Positions 45,207 to 54,078 of a stretch of 64,000 bases of DNA are shown here, piece after piece. Position 1 is the stretch's first letter. Each line of letters opens with the position of its first letter. A program made the position numbers and the translations under genes. The notes under the pieces are model-generated. The model saw only the letters and a program-made list of their open reading frames with translations, had not been told where the DNA came from and did no database searches. The stretch spans positions 3,596,001 through 3,660,000 of the forward strand of contig NZ_CP077800.1 of the NCBI RefSeq assembly GCF_019112525.1. The letters are read 5' to 3'. The DNA is from Modestobacter sp. L9-4. GTDB lineage: Bacteria > Actinomycetota > Actinomycetes > Mycobacteriales > Geodermatophilaceae.

Positions 45207-46334
45207 GTGGCCGCCGGTGGTGCCGTCGACAGGTCGAGCTGGTGGGGGCAGGCGGTCTGGGCGCTGCCGTGGCTGCTGTTCCAGTGGTTCCCGGTCGCCG
45301 ACCTGGTGACCACCGACCGGCCCGTGCCCGCCCGCTGGGCCGGCGCGCTCGGGCTGGTCGCCTTCACGGCCGTCTACCTGCGGGTGATGGGGCGGCTGGG
45401 CCGGCCGCGGGCCTGGCGGCCGGACTTCGTGGCGATGGTCGCGCTCGCCGCCGTCCTGGCCGTGGGCTTCGGCGCCAACTGGTCGGGCCTGATGATCTAC
45501 GTCTCCGCAGCCTCGGCCGCCGCCCTGCCGTGGCGCTGGGTGTGGCCGACCGTGGTCGCCGCCGCCCTGCTGTGTCTGGCGGTCATCGTGACCGACGACG
45601 AGCCGGGGCTGCTGTTCCTGCCGCCCATCTGCCTGCTCACCGCCTTCGGCATCCGCGGCACCGGCTACCTGCTCACGGTCAACGCCGAGCTGCGGGAGGC
45701 CCGTGAGGAGCTGGCCCGGCACGCCGTCGCCGAGGAGCGGCAGCGCTTCGCCCGCGACCTGCACGACCTGCTCGGCCACTCGCTGTCGCTGATCGCGCTC
45801 AAGAGCGAGCTGGCCCGCCGGCTGGCCCCGGTCGACCCGGTCCGGGCGGCCACCGAGATGGCCGACGTCGAGGACGCCGCCCGCCAGGCGCTGGCCGAGG
45901 TGCGCGAGGCGGTCAGCGGCTACCGGCAGGTGACCTGCGGACAGGCGCTGGCCGAGGCCCGGGCGGCGCTGACCGGTGCGGGCATCACGGTGCGGCTGCC
46001 CGACCGGGTGCCGGTGCTCCCCGGCAGCGCCGACGTGGCGCTGGGCTGGGTGGTGCGCGAGGCCACCACCAACGTGCTGCGGCACAGCGGGGCGCAGCAG
46101 GTCACCGTCGAGCTGACCGAGGACGCCGACCGGGCGCTGCTCACCGTCACCGACGACGGTCACGGGGGAGCCCCGCGGGTGACCGTCCTCGGGACGTCGT
46201 CCGGTTCGGGGCTGGCCGGGCTGCGGGAGCGGGTCGGTGCGCTCGGCGGGGAGCTGACGGCCGGCCCGGTGGACGGCGGCGGCTACCGGGTCTGCGCTGC
46301 CGTCCCGTGCACGGCTGCGACGGTGGGGGCGTGA
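45207..46334 (+). CDS. Sensor histidine kinase (DesK/LiaS-like, NarL partner)
   Basis: A 375-residue kinase with an N-terminal block of five to six membrane helices (about 10-160) without a large external sensor domain. The HisKA_3 phospho-acceptor is in RFARDLHDLLGHSLSLIALK, and the HATPase domain has VVREATTNVLRHSGA and GLAGLRERV. Such intramembrane kinases usually sense the membrane state or their own ABC transporter. It lies three bases after the permease gene. Its stop overlaps the start of a 14-codon open frame that leads to the regulator gene. Confidence 0.92.
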   Translation: MAAGGAVDRSSWWGQAVWALPWLLFQWFPVADLVTTDRPVPARWAGALGLVAFTAVYLRVMGRLGRPRAWRPDFVAMVALAAVLAVGFGANWSGLMIYVSAASAAALPWRWVWPTVVAAALLCLAVIVTDDEPGLLFLPPICLLTAFGIRGTGYLLTVNAELREAREELARHAVAEERQRFARDLHDLLGHSLSLIALKSELARRLAPVDPVRAATEMADVEDAARQALAEVREAVSGYRQVTCGQALAEARAALTGAGITVRLPDRVPVLPGSADVALGWVVREATTNVLRHSGAQQVTVELTEDADRALLTVTDDGHGGAPRVTVLGTSSGSGLAGLRERVGALGGELTAGPVDGGGYRVCAAVPCTAATVGA

Positions 46335-46375
46335 CCACCGGAGTGCGGCGGGCGTCTGCGACGGTGGACGCGTGA
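46331..46375 (+). other. 14-codon linker ORF between kinase and regulator, with duplicated start
   Basis: GTGA at 46331-46334 joins the kinase stop to this ORF's GTG, and GTGA at 46372-46375 joins its stop to the regulator GTG. The flanks are a direct repeat (TGCGACGGTGG, two variable bases, GCGTGACCA) 41 bases apart. Confidence 0.6.
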
Positions 46376-46980
46376 CCATCCGGGTGCTCCTGGCCGAGGA
46401 CCAGACGCTGGTGCGCGGCGCGCTGCGGGCCCTGCTGGAGCTCGAGCCCGACATCGAGGTGGTGGCCGAGGTCGGCCGCGGCGACCTGGTGCTGGCCGCC
46501 GCGCTCGAGCACCGGCCCGACGTGGCGCTGCTGGACATCGAGATGCCCGGCCAGGACGGCATCGAGGCCGCGCGCGAGCTGGCCGCCCAGCTGCCCGCCG
46601 TGCGCGCCGTCGTCCTCACGACCTTCGGCCGGCCGGGGTTCCTCCGGCGGGCGATGGAGGTCGGGGCGGCCGGGTTCCTGGTGAAGGACTCACCCGTCGC
46701 CGAGCTCGCCCGGGCCATCCGCGCGGTGGTGGCCGGCGAGCGGGTGATCGACCGCGAGCTGGCTGCCGCGGCGCTGGCCCTCGGCGCGACACCGCTGTCG
46801 GGGCGGGAGGCCGACGTGCTGCGGGCCGCCGCCGACGGCGCGACGGTCGCCGACATCGCCGGACGGCTGTTCCTCAGCGAGGGGACGGTGCGCAACTACC
46901 TGTCCGCCGCGATCGGCAAGACCGGTGCGCGCACCCGGGTCGAGGCCGCCCGGGTAGCCGCGGACAAGGGCTGGCTCTGA
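46372..46980 (+). CDS. NarL/FixJ-type response regulator
   Basis: A 202-residue regulator: receiver domain with acidic pocket (LLAEDQTLV), phospho-acceptor Asp in DVALLDIEMPGQDG, and Lys in FLVKDSP; LuxR helix-turn-helix at the C-terminus (LSGREADVLRAAADGATVA, LSEGTVRNYLSAAI). It is the cognate partner of the upstream kinase and probably controls the ABC operon through the palindrome at 43490. Two tandem REP-like elements follow the stop. Confidence 0.94.
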   Translation: MTIRVLLAEDQTLVRGALRALLELEPDIEVVAEVGRGDLVLAAALEHRPDVALLDIEMPGQDGIEAARELAAQLPAVRAVVLTTFGRPGFLRRAMEVGAAGFLVKDSPVAELARAIRAVVAGERVIDRELAAAALALGATPLSGREADVLRAAADGATVADIAGRLFLSEGTVRNYLSAAIGKTGARTRVEAARVAADKGWL

Positions 46981-47104
46981 AGGACCCCCCGACCCCTCGC
47001 TCTGCTCGGGACCGGGCCCCTGCGAGACGAAGGACCCTCTCGCCCCCCACCTCTCGCTCCGCTCGCGGCGGGCCCCTGCGAGAGGGCCGGGAGGGCGAGG
47101 GGCG
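46981..47104 (+). repeat. Two tandem REP-like elements, copies C1 and C2
   Basis: C1 covers 46981-47028 and C2 47029-47104. C2 has perfect outer arms CCCTCTCGC (47035-47043) and GCGAGAGGG (47078-47086) around GCCCCCCACC and CGCTCGCGG. They lie in a convergent gap. Confidence 0.75.
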
Positions 47105-47105
47105 G

Positions 47106-47441
47106 TCAGAGGACGTCGGCGGGGGTGTCCTGGTCGGCGGGCATGAGCGCGTCGAGGTCGAGCACCCGCACGTGGATGACGTTGCGCTGCTGCAGGGCCG
47201 CGCGCAGGGCGCGGTGCACGCCGTCCTCGAGGTAGGTCTCGCCGTGCCACTGCACCGCGTGGGGGAACAGGTCGCCGTAGAAGGTCGAGTCGTCGGCCAG
47301 CAGCGCGTCCAGGGCGAGCTCGCGCTTGGTCGTGACCAGGGTGTCCAGCCGGATCTGCCGGGGCGGGATCATCGCCCAGTCCTTGGTGGAGAAGCCGTGG
47401 TCGGGGTAGGGGCGTCCGTCCCGTACTGCCTTGAAGATCAG
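47106..47441 (-). CDS. Conserved actinobacterial protein (Rv2375-like), CTG start
   Basis: A 111-residue protein of a family divergent from hrcA in actinobacteria. Its full conserved N-terminus, IFKAVRDGRPYPDHG, is reached only from a CTG codon with GGAGG seven bases upstream; the first ATG (47372) would cut 23 conserved residues. The rest, with TTKRELALDALLADDSTFYGDLFP and YLEDGVHRALRAALQQR, is strongly patterned. The function is unknown; related entries are sometimes named VapB-like antitoxin, for which I see no toxin partner. Confidence 0.75.
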   Translation of the reverse strand: MIFKAVRDGRPYPDHGFSTKDWAMIPPRQIRLDTLVTTKRELALDALLADDSTFYGDLFPHAVQWHGETYLEDGVHRALRAALQQRNVIHVRVLDLDALMPADQDTPADVL

Positions 47442-47492
47442 GGCCGAGCCTCCCGCTCCCCGGGCCCCTGCTGCTGGAGGCCCGTCGACTTC

Positions 47493-47512
47493 GAATCACA
47501 CTAGTGTGATTC
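47493..47512. promoter_or_regulatory. Perfect 20-bp palindrome upstream of the Rv2375-like gene
   Basis: GAATCACACTAGTGTGATTC, with CTAG at the centre, is AT-rich against the surroundings. It contains TAGTGT on both strands, so it could be an operator over a -10 box. Confidence 0.7.
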
Positions 47513-47613
47513 TCCCGACCGTCGCCGGGCCCCTCCCGCGGGACCGATCCCACCGCGGCGGCCCCCCGGCGCCCCCGGCCTGCGAGCCGGAGGACGGCGG
47601 GGACGGGCCGCCG

Positions 47614-47644
47614 TATGCTGGCACTCGGACCGCTGGAGTGCCAG
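47614..47644 (+). promoter_or_regulatory. hrcA promoter -10 overlapped by CIRCE element
   Basis: CTGGCACTC (47618-47626), nine bases, GAGTGCCAG (47636-47644) matches the CIRCE operator of HrcA. The -10 TATGCT (47614-47619) overlaps its left arm, so HrcA would repress its own operon. Confidence 0.9.
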
Positions 47645-47678
47645 AGCGGCCCGTCGACCGGTACGGGAGGTGTCAGCC

Positions 47679-48701
47679 GTGGCGCACGACGACCGCCGCC
47701 TGCGCGTCCTCCGGGCGATCGTCCAGGACTACGTCTCCACCAACGACCCGGTGGGGAGCAAGGCCCTGGCCGCCCGGTACGACCTGGGCGTCTCACCCGC
47801 CACCATCCGCAACGACATGGCGGTGCTGGAGGAGGAGGGGTACATCACCCAGCCGCACACCAGTGCCGGCCGGGTGCCCACCGACAAGGGCTACCGCTTC
47901 TTCGTCGACCGGCTCAACACGGTCAAGCCGCTGTCGGCCGCCGAGCGCACTGCGATCGAGAAGTTCCTCGACGGCGCCGTGGACCTGCACGACGTCCTGG
48001 GCCGCAGTGTCCGGCTGCTCGCCCAGCTCACCCGTCAGGTCGCCGTCGTCCAGTACCCGACGCTGTCGCGCAGCGCCGTCCGGCACCTGGAGCTGGTGCC
48101 GCTGTCGACGTCCCGGCTGCTCATGGTGCTCATCACCGACACCGGCCGGGTCGAGCAGCGCGTGGTGGAGGTGCCGGTCGACACCGAGTCCGAGACCGTC
48201 GCCGAGCTGCGCACCCTGCTCAACGCCACCTTCACCGGTGCGAAGCTCGCCGAGGCCAGCGACAAGGCCCCGGGCCTGGTCGAGGGCGCCCCGCCGCACC
48301 TGCGCCCGCTGGTCGCCGCGGTCAGCGCCACCCTGCTGGAGACCCTCGTCGAGCCCTCGGAGGACCGGCTGGTCATCGGCGGGACGGCGAACCTGGCCCA
48401 CGGCAGCACCCTGGACTTCCCAGGCACCGTCCGGCCGCTGCTGGAGGCGCTGGAAGAACAGGTGGTGGTCCTGCGGTTGATGGCCGAGGTGGACTCCAGC
48501 GCGGTGATCGTGAGCATCGGCGAGGAGAACCAGCACGAGGCGCTGACCGGCGCGTCGTTCGTGTCCGTCGGGTACGGCTCGGGCGAGGAGGCCCTCGGCG
48601 GCCTCGGCGTCGTGGGCCCCACCCGGATGGACTACGCAGGGAACATGGCCGCGGTACGAGCCGTGGCCCGCTACGTCGGCCACCTGCTGGCCGAGAGCTG
48701 A
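47679..48701 (+). CDS. hrcA: Heat-inducible transcription repressor HrcA
   Basis: Represses heat-shock genes by binding CIRCE. The 340 residues have an N-terminal winged helix ([40 protein letters not shown]), [18 protein letters not shown], and the GAF-like C-terminal domain. GGGAGG lies eight bases before this GTG; an earlier GTG at 47670 overlaps the ribosome binding site and is rejected. dnaJ follows after 15 bases. GroES/GroEL usually assist its folding. Confidence 0.96.
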   Translation: MAHDDRRLRVLRAIVQDYVSTNDPVGSKALAARYDLGVSPATIRNDMAVLEEEGYITQPHTSAGRVPTDKGYRFFVDRLNTVKPLSAAERTAIEKFLDGAVDLHDVLGRSVRLLAQLTRQVAVVQYPTLSRSAVRHLELVPLSTSRLLMVLITDTGRVEQRVVEVPVDTESETVAELRTLLNATFTGAKLAEASDKAPGLVEGAPPHLRPLVAAVSATLLETLVEPSEDRLVIGGTANLAHGSTLDFPGTVRPLLEALEEQVVVLRLMAEVDSSAVIVSIGEENQHEALTGASFVSVGYGSGEEALGGLGVVGPTRMDYAGNMAAVRAVARYVGHLLAES

Positions 48702-48716
48702 GGACTGAGAACACGC

Positions 48717-49859
48717 ATGGCAACCGACTACTACGGCGTCCTGGGTCTGAAGCAGGGGGCCAGCGACTCCGACATCAAGCGCGCCTACCGCAAGATGGCC
48801 CGCGACCTGCACCCCGACGTGAACCCCGACGAGGGCGCGAAGGAGCAGTTCCAGCAGGTCAGCCGGGCCTACGAGGCGCTCACCGACCCGGAGAAGCGGC
48901 GCATCGTCGACCTCGGCGGTGACCCCTTCGACGCCGGTGGTGGCCGCGGCGGGGGCAACCCCTTCGGCAACGCCGCGGGCTTCGGTGGCCTCGGCGACAT
49001 CATGGACGCCTTCTTCGGTGGCCAGGGCGGCGGCCGCGGGCCGCGCAGCCGCACCCGCGAGGGCGAGGACGCCCTCATCCGGGTCGACCTCGACCTCGAC
49101 GAGACCGTCTTCGGGACGACGACGGAGATCACCGTCGACACCGCCGTCCTCTGCGACGTGTGCACCGGTGCCGGCACCGCGCCCGGCACCCACCCCGAGA
49201 CCTGCTCCACCTGCAACGGCCGCGGCGAGGTGCAGAGCGTGCAGCGCTCCTTCCTCGGCCAGGTCATCGCCTCCCGCCCCTGCCCCACCTGCGCGGGCAC
49301 CGGCCAGGTCATCCCCAGCCCCTGCCCGCAGTGCGCCGGCGACGGCCGGGTCCGCGCCCGCCGCAGCATCCCGGTGAAGATCCCCGCCGGCGTCGAGGAC
49401 GGCATGCGCATCCGGCTGGCCGGCTACGGCGAGGTCGGCCCCGGCGGCGGCCCGGCCGGTGACCTCTACGTCGAGGTGCACGAGCGCCGGCACGACGTCT
49501 TCACCCGCGACGGGGAGGACCTGCACTGCCGGGTCACCCTGCCGATGACGGCGGCCGCCCTGGGCACGTCGCTGAAGCTGGAGACGCTCGAGGGCGCCGA
49601 GGACCTCGACATCCGCCCGGGCACGCAGTCCGGCAGCGTGCTCACCCTGCGCGCGCACGGCGCCCCGCGGCTGCGCGGCACCGGCCGCGGCAACCTGCTG
49701 GTGCACCTGGACGTGCAGACGCCGACCCGGCTGGACGACCGCCAGTCCGAGCTGCTGCGCGAGCTGGCCGGCCTGCGCAACGAGGACCTCACCAAGGGCA
49801 CCGAGGCCAACCACGGCGGCCTGTTCTCCCGGGTGCGCGACGCGTTCAACGGCCGATGA
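48717..49859 (+). CDS. dnaJ: Chaperone DnaJ (DnaJ2)
   Basis: An Hsp40 co-chaperone. J domain with HPD at 32-34, a Gly/Phe-rich linker, four zinc CxxCxGxG repeats ([32 protein letters not shown]; about 145-200), and two C-terminal beta domains. It is the actinobacterial DnaJ2 next to hrcA. Its stop overlaps the rsmE start (ATGA). Confidence 0.96.
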   Translation: MATDYYGVLGLKQGASDSDIKRAYRKMARDLHPDVNPDEGAKEQFQQVSRAYEALTDPEKRRIVDLGGDPFDAGGGRGGGNPFGNAAGFGGLGDIMDAFFGGQGGGRGPRSRTREGEDALIRVDLDLDETVFGTTTEITVDTAVLCDVCTGAGTAPGTHPETCSTCNGRGEVQSVQRSFLGQVIASRPCPTCAGTGQVIPSPCPQCAGDGRVRARRSIPVKIPAGVEDGMRIRLAGYGEVGPGGGPAGDLYVEVHERRHDVFTRDGEDLHCRVTLPMTAAALGTSLKLETLEGAEDLDIRPGTQSGSVLTLRAHGAPRLRGTGRGNLLVHLDVQTPTRLDDRQSELLRELAGLRNEDLTKGTEANHGGLFSRVRDAFNGR

Positions 49860-50611
49860 GCGACGCCGCGGCCCCTGAGGCCGACGGCGCCCCGCTCTTC
49901 CTGCTCGACGAGGTGCCCGCCGGCGACGTGCTGACCGTCGCCGGCGCCGAGGGCCGGCACGCCGTCGACGTCCTGCGGCTGGGCGCCGGTGAGCGGGTGC
50001 GGGTCTCCGACGGCCGCGGCCTGCTGGTGGAGGGCTCGGTGCTGGCCGCCGAGGGCTCGACGCTGCAGGTGCACGTGCTCGCCCGCCACGACGTCCCCGC
50101 GCCGACGCCGGAGTTCGTGCTCGTGCAGGCGCTGCCCAAGGGCGACCACGGTCCCCTCGCCGTCGACCTGGCCACCGAGCTCGGCGTGGACCGGATCGTG
50201 CCGTGGACGGCGGCGCGCTGCGTCACCAAGTGGCGCGACGACCGCGTGGACAAGGGCCTGGCCAAGTGGCGGTCGGCGGCCCGGGCGGCCAGCAAGCAGG
50301 CCCGCCGGCCGCGGGTGCCGGAGGTGACGCCCCCGATGACCACGCGGCAGGTCATCGGCCTGCTGGGCGACGTCGACCTGGCGCTGGTGCTGCACGAGCA
50401 GGCCCGCCGTCCGCTGGCCCGGGTCGACGTCCCGACCAGCGGCACCGTCGCGGTCATCGTCGGCCCCGAGGGGGGCATCACCGACGGCGAGGTCGTCGCC
50501 TTCAGCGCGGCCGGCGCGCAGTCGGTGCGGATGGGCCCCGAGGTGCTGCGCGCGTCGACGGCCGGGGCGGCCGCCCTGGCCGCGCTGAGCGCCCGCACCC
50601 GCTGGGCCTGA
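49856..50611 (+). CDS. rsmE: 16S rRNA m3U1498 methyltransferase RsmE
   Basis: A SPOUT-type RNA methyltransferase. An N-terminal PUA-like part (to about 80), then the knotted SAM-binding domain with [14 protein letters not shown] and [12 protein letters not shown]. Its 251 residues are normal. It is the third gene of the hrcA-dnaJ-rsmE operon, in the same order as in mycobacteria. Confidence 0.95.
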   Translation: MSDAAAPEADGAPLFLLDEVPAGDVLTVAGAEGRHAVDVLRLGAGERVRVSDGRGLLVEGSVLAAEGSTLQVHVLARHDVPAPTPEFVLVQALPKGDHGPLAVDLATELGVDRIVPWTAARCVTKWRDDRVDKGLAKWRSAARAASKQARRPRVPEVTPPMTTRQVIGLLGDVDLALVLHEQARRPLARVDVPTSGTVAVIVGPEGGITDGEVVAFSAAGAQSVRMGPEVLRASTAGAAALAALSARTRWA

Positions 50612-50623
50612 CCGACCCGGGCG

Positions 50624-50668
50624 GGTGCTGCCCCGCGGCGGCGCGCGCCGACGCGCGCTGGCAGCACC
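50624..50668. terminator. Terminator between rsmE and phnE
   Basis: GGTGCTGCC (50624-50632) pairs with GGCAGCACC (50660-50668); GCGCGC segments inside can extend the stem. It is in a convergent gap. Confidence 0.75.
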
Positions 50669-50689
50669 TGACCGGCCGGCCGCAGCGGG

Positions 50690-52291
50690 TCAGCGCAGCG
50701 CGGCCCGCGCGCGGGCGCTGACGAGGTCGACGGCCGCCGTCAGCAGCACCAGGGCGGCGAGCACGGTGGTCACCGCGCCCCAGTCGAACACCGCGAGCCG
50801 GGAGGCCAGCAGCGCCCCCAGTCCGCCGGCGCCGAGCAGCCCGACGAGCACGGTGTCCCGGATCGCGACCTCCCAGCGGTAGAGGGCGAAGGCCAGCACC
50901 GGCCCGGTCGCCGCGGGCAGCACCCCGTACAGCCAGCCCGCCACCGGCGCCGCGCCCAGCGCGGTCAGCGCTGCCCGGGGCCGGGGGTCGACCTCCTCGG
51001 TGGCCTCCGCGGCCAGCCGGCCGAGCACACCCAGGGTGTAGACCCCCAGCGCCAGCGCGCCCGGCAGGACACCCGGCAGCAGCACGAAGAGCAGCACCAG
51101 CGCCCACACCGGCGGCGGCACCGCGCGCAGCACCAGCAGCACGAACCGGACGACGGCCCCGGCCAGGCGCCGCACCACCGAGGGGTGCAGCGGGTGCGCG
51201 GCCACCCCGGCCAGCAGCACCGCGCCGACCGTGGCGAACCCGATCGCGATCACCGACATCTGGACGGTGTCCACGGCCGCCGAGGCCACCGCCGACAGCA
51301 GCGGCCCGTCGACGTCCGGCGGCCAGGCGGCGGCGAGCAGGTAGCGCAGCTGGGCGCCGGTGCGGTCGGAGACCAGGGTCGCCGGGGAGACCGCCAGGTA
51401 CCACCACGACCACGCCACCGCGGCCAGGGTCGTGAGCACGGCGGTGGTCAGCAGCGGGTCGCGGCGCAGCCGGTCGCCGGCCGGGTGGGGGTCGGCCACC
51501 CGCCGGCGCACCGCCCGCCCGGCGACCACGGCCAGCACGCACAGCGCCGACAGCGCGTAGACGCACGACCAGACCTGCGGCCAGCGCAGCGAGCTGAACG
51601 ACAGCGACAGCTGGTAGCCCAGCCCGCCGGCGCCGATCAGGCCCAGCACCACCGCCGAGCGCACCGCGCACTCCAGCCGGTAGAAGGAGTAGGACAGCAG
51701 CCCGCCCGACGCCGCCGGCAGCAGCCCGTACAGCGCCGCGGACAGCCGCCCGGCGCCGGCGGCGAGCAGTGCGTCGTACGGCCCGCGCGGCACCTCGTCG
51801 AGCAGGTCGGCGAACACCTTGGCGGTGACCGCGCCGTACGGGACGCCGATCGCCAGCACGCCCACCCACGGGTCCAGGCCGAGCAGGTTGACCAGCAGCA
51901 GCCCCCACACCGCCTCGTGCAGGCCGCGCGGGACGGCGAGCGCGCCGCGGGTCAGCGCCCAGCCCAGCCGGCGCCGTCCCCACGCGGTGCGGGAGACCGC
52001 GACCGCCCCGACCGCGCCGAGCCCGACCGCCAGCGCGGCCCCCAGCGCCGCGTAGGCGACGGTGACGAGCACCGAGGAGGCGAGCACGCCGAGGAAGGCA
52101 CCGTCGGTGGCGGGAGAGAGCGCACCGGCGGCGAACCGGCCGAACTGCCGGGTGCCGGCCCCGTTCAGCACCGCGCCGGAGAAGAGCCCCGCGCCGGCCA
52201 GCGACCATGCGAGGACGACGAGCGCGCCGAGCCCCCACGCCCAGCGCCCGCGGTCCCGCCGCAGCACAGCGGGGGCGAGCACCGTCGTCAC
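50690..52291 (-). CDS. phnE: Fused PhnE-PhnE phosphonate/phosphite-type ABC permease
   Basis: A 533-residue membrane protein built from two permease units (about 1-265 and 290-533). Each has about six helices and an EAA-type loop (LLAAGAGRLSAALYGLLPAA; LTALGAAPVAGWLYGVLPAA), followed by YRLECAVRSAVVLGLIGAGGLGY and YRWEVAIRDTVLVGLLGAGGLGA respectively. Normally two chains pair; here both are in one gene. The GTG start overlaps the ATPase stop (GTGA). No C-P lyase or phosphite dehydrogenase genes are near, so the substrate (phosphonate, phosphite or other anion) is open. Confidence 0.9.
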   Translation of the reverse strand: MTTVLAPAVLRRDRGRWAWGLGALVVLAWSLAGAGLFSGAVLNGAGTRQFGRFAAGALSPATDGAFLGVLASSVLVTVAYAALGAALAVGLGAVGAVAVSRTAWGRRRLGWALTRGALAVPRGLHEAVWGLLLVNLLGLDPWVGVLAIGVPYGAVTAKVFADLLDEVPRGPYDALLAAGAGRLSAALYGLLPAASGGLLSYSFYRLECAVRSAVVLGLIGAGGLGYQLSLSFSSLRWPQVWSCVYALSALCVLAVVAGRAVRRRVADPHPAGDRLRRDPLLTTAVLTTLAAVAWSWWYLAVSPATLVSDRTGAQLRYLLAAAWPPDVDGPLLSAVASAAVDTVQMSVIAIGFATVGAVLLAGVAAHPLHPSVVRRLAGAVVRFVLLVLRAVPPPVWALVLLFVLLPGVLPGALALGVYTLGVLGRLAAEATEEVDPRPRAALTALGAAPVAGWLYGVLPAATGPVLAFALYRWEVAIRDTVLVGLLGAGGLGALLASRLAVFDWGAVTTVLAALVLLTAAVDLVSARARAALR

Positions 52292-53022
52292 CGGGACGCG
52301 CCGTAGAAGGCGGTCAGGTCGGCGGGGGACAGCCCGGCGGTGGGGGAGTCCAGCACCACCCGCCCGCCGGCCAGCCCGACCACCCGCGTGCAGTGCCGCA
52401 GCGCCAGCGCCGGGTCGTGCAGCGAGGCGAGCAGTGCGCTGCCGGTGCCGGTCAGCAGCGCCATCGTGCGGTCGGCGAGCACCGGGTCCAGCGCGGACGC
52501 CGGCTCGTCGGCGAGCACCAGCTCCGGGCGCTGCACCAGGACCCGGGCCACGGCGACCCGCTGCCGCTGGCCACCGGACAGCCGGTCGGTGCGCTCGTAC
52601 ACCCGGTCGGCCAGCTCCACCGCCGACAGCGCGGCGAGCACCTCGGGCAGCCCCTGAGGCCGCAGCAGCGAGACCGCGGCCCGCCACGCCGGCCACGCCG
52701 ACAGCCGGCCGGCGTTGACGTTGTGCACGACCCGCAGCTGGCCGACCAGCTCCAGGTGCTGGTGCACCGTGCCCACCCGGGCGCGCAGCTGCCGCAGCGC
52801 CCGGCCGGACAGCGCGGCCGGGTCGGCGCCGAGCACCTCGACGCGGCCCGCGGTGGGCGCGACCGAGCCGTTGACCACCCCGAGCAGCGTCGACTTGCCG
52901 GCGCCCGACGCCCCGACCACGGCCACCCGCTCGCCGGCGTCGACGGTGAGGTCGACGCCGGACAGCGCGGTGGTGGTGCCGTGGGTGACCGTGACGCCGT
53001 GCAGCCGGAGGACGGCGGTCAG
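52288..53022 (-). CDS. phnC: PhnC-type ABC ATPase, likely CTG start
   Basis: The ATPase of the phosphonate-type importer: Walker A GASGAGKST, signature LSGGQRQRVAVARVL, Walker B LVLADEPASALD, switch His in LASLHDPALAL. The first GTG (52926) falls inside the domain, just before Walker A. In-frame sequence upstream gives a normal ABC N-terminus (LTAVLRLHGVTVTHG, TALSGVDLTV), with the only candidate start being CTG at 53022, which overlaps the phnD stop as CTGA, parallel to the GTGA/ATGA couplings here. This gives 244 residues. Confidence 0.82.
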   Translation of the reverse strand: MTAVLRLHGVTVTHGTTTALSGVDLTVDAGERVAVVGASGAGKSTLLGVVNGSVAPTAGRVEVLGADPAALSGRALRQLRARVGTVHQHLELVGQLRVVHNVNAGRLSAWPAWRAAVSLLRPQGLPEVLAALSAVELADRVYERTDRLSGGQRQRVAVARVLVQRPELVLADEPASALDPVLADRTMALLTGTGSALLASLHDPALALRHCTRVVGLAGGRVVLDSPTAGLSPADLTAFYGASR

Positions 53023-53966
53023 CTGACCAGTCCCAGGGAGCGGCCGATCTCCTCGATCTGGTCGTAGTCGGCCACCGCGGCGGGCACGAACGACCCGGCG
53101 CCGAACAGCTCGAGCACCGGGTCGCCGGCGGGCAGTCCGGTGAGGTACTGCCGCACCCGGTCGCCCAGGTCGGCGCCGAGCCGTTGAGGCGCCTGCGGGC
53201 CGAGCAGCCAGTGGTAGTCGTGGAAGGCCGGGGTGCGGGCGTACTGCACCACCGCGGGGTCGACCGTGCCGGCCGCCGTCCGGCTCTCCCAGACCTGCTC
53301 GTTGAGCACGCCGGCCTGGTAGGTGCCCGCGGCCACCAGCGCCAGCGTCGCGTCGTGGGAGCCGGAGAAGCCCGGCCCGCCCGGGAAGCCCTGCGGGTCG
53401 ACGCCGGCCTGCTGCAGGAAGTACGCGGGCATCAGTCGCCCCGACGTCGAGGTCTCGCTGCCGTAGGTGAAGCGCAGCGGCGCCAGCGGGGCGAGGTCGT
53501 CGGCGGGCGCGAGCCCGGTGGCGGTGTTGACCACGAAGACCGAGTGGAAGTCCTCGTCGATGTCGCGCTGGGCGACCGGCTGCGCGCCCGGGGTCTGCAG
53601 CCGGGCCTGCACGCCGGTGAGCCCACCGAACCAGACCAGGTCCAGGTCACCGGTGCGGAAGAGGGAGACCGCGGCGCCGTAGTCGGTCACCGGGGAGTAG
53701 CTGACGTCGAGACCCAGCGCCGCCGACATCGAGTCCGCGACGGTGCCGTACAGGCGCTGGAGGACCTCGGGGTCCTGGTCGGGGATGGCCCCGATCCGCA
53801 GGGCGCCCCGGCCGCTGGGCGCGGGGGCGGCGGAGACGGGGGAGGTTCGGCCGCAGGCGGCGAGCGCGGCGGCTGCGGCGGTGGCCGCGGTCCCGGCGAG
53901 GAACTCGCGGCGGGAGAGCAGAGCTTCGACTCGACCACCCGACCGGACGGTGCGACGGGTGCTCAC
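53019..53966 (-). CDS. phnD: PhnD-type substrate-binding lipoprotein
   Basis: A 315-residue periplasmic-binding-type lipoprotein. A Tat-like SRREFLAGTAA motif (about 18-28) is followed by a lipobox LAAC with Cys near residue 38. The mature domain has RIGAIPDQDPEVL, DLDLVWFGGLTGVQAR and YGSETSTSGRLMPAYFLQQAG, typical of PhnD/PtxB proteins for phosphonates or phosphite. It is the first gene of a phnDCE operon. Confidence 0.88.
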   Translation of the reverse strand: MSTRRTVRSGGRVEALLSRREFLAGTAATAAAAALAACGRTSPVSAAPAPSGRGALRIGAIPDQDPEVLQRLYGTVADSMSAALGLDVSYSPVTDYGAAVSLFRTGDLDLVWFGGLTGVQARLQTPGAQPVAQRDIDEDFHSVFVVNTATGLAPADDLAPLAPLRFTYGSETSTSGRLMPAYFLQQAGVDPQGFPGGPGFSGSHDATLALVAAGTYQAGVLNEQVWESRTAAGTVDPAVVQYARTPAFHDYHWLLGPQAPQRLGADLGDRVRQYLTGLPAGDPVLELFGAGSFVPAAVADYDQIEEIGRSLGLVS

Positions 53967-54023
53967 TACGTCCTCGCGATGGGCTGCAGAGCGGGCACAG
54001 AGGACCTCCAGGGGACGGCGCGG

Positions 54024-54061
54024 GGACGGACGGCGCCCATCGTCGCCGACGCCGTCCGTCC
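54024..54061 (-). terminator. Inverted repeat downstream of XRE regulator gene
   Basis: Perfect 12-bp arms (54024-54035 with 54050-54061) and a 14-base loop, 18 bases beyond the stop of the regulator gene and upstream of phnD. Confidence 0.65.
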
Positions 54062-54078
54062 GGTCGTGCTCGGGGCGC

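Noticed and set aside
47670..47672. GTG at 47670 as hrcA start
   Set aside because: It overlaps the GGGAGG ribosome binding site; the GTG at 47679 has an 8-base spacing.
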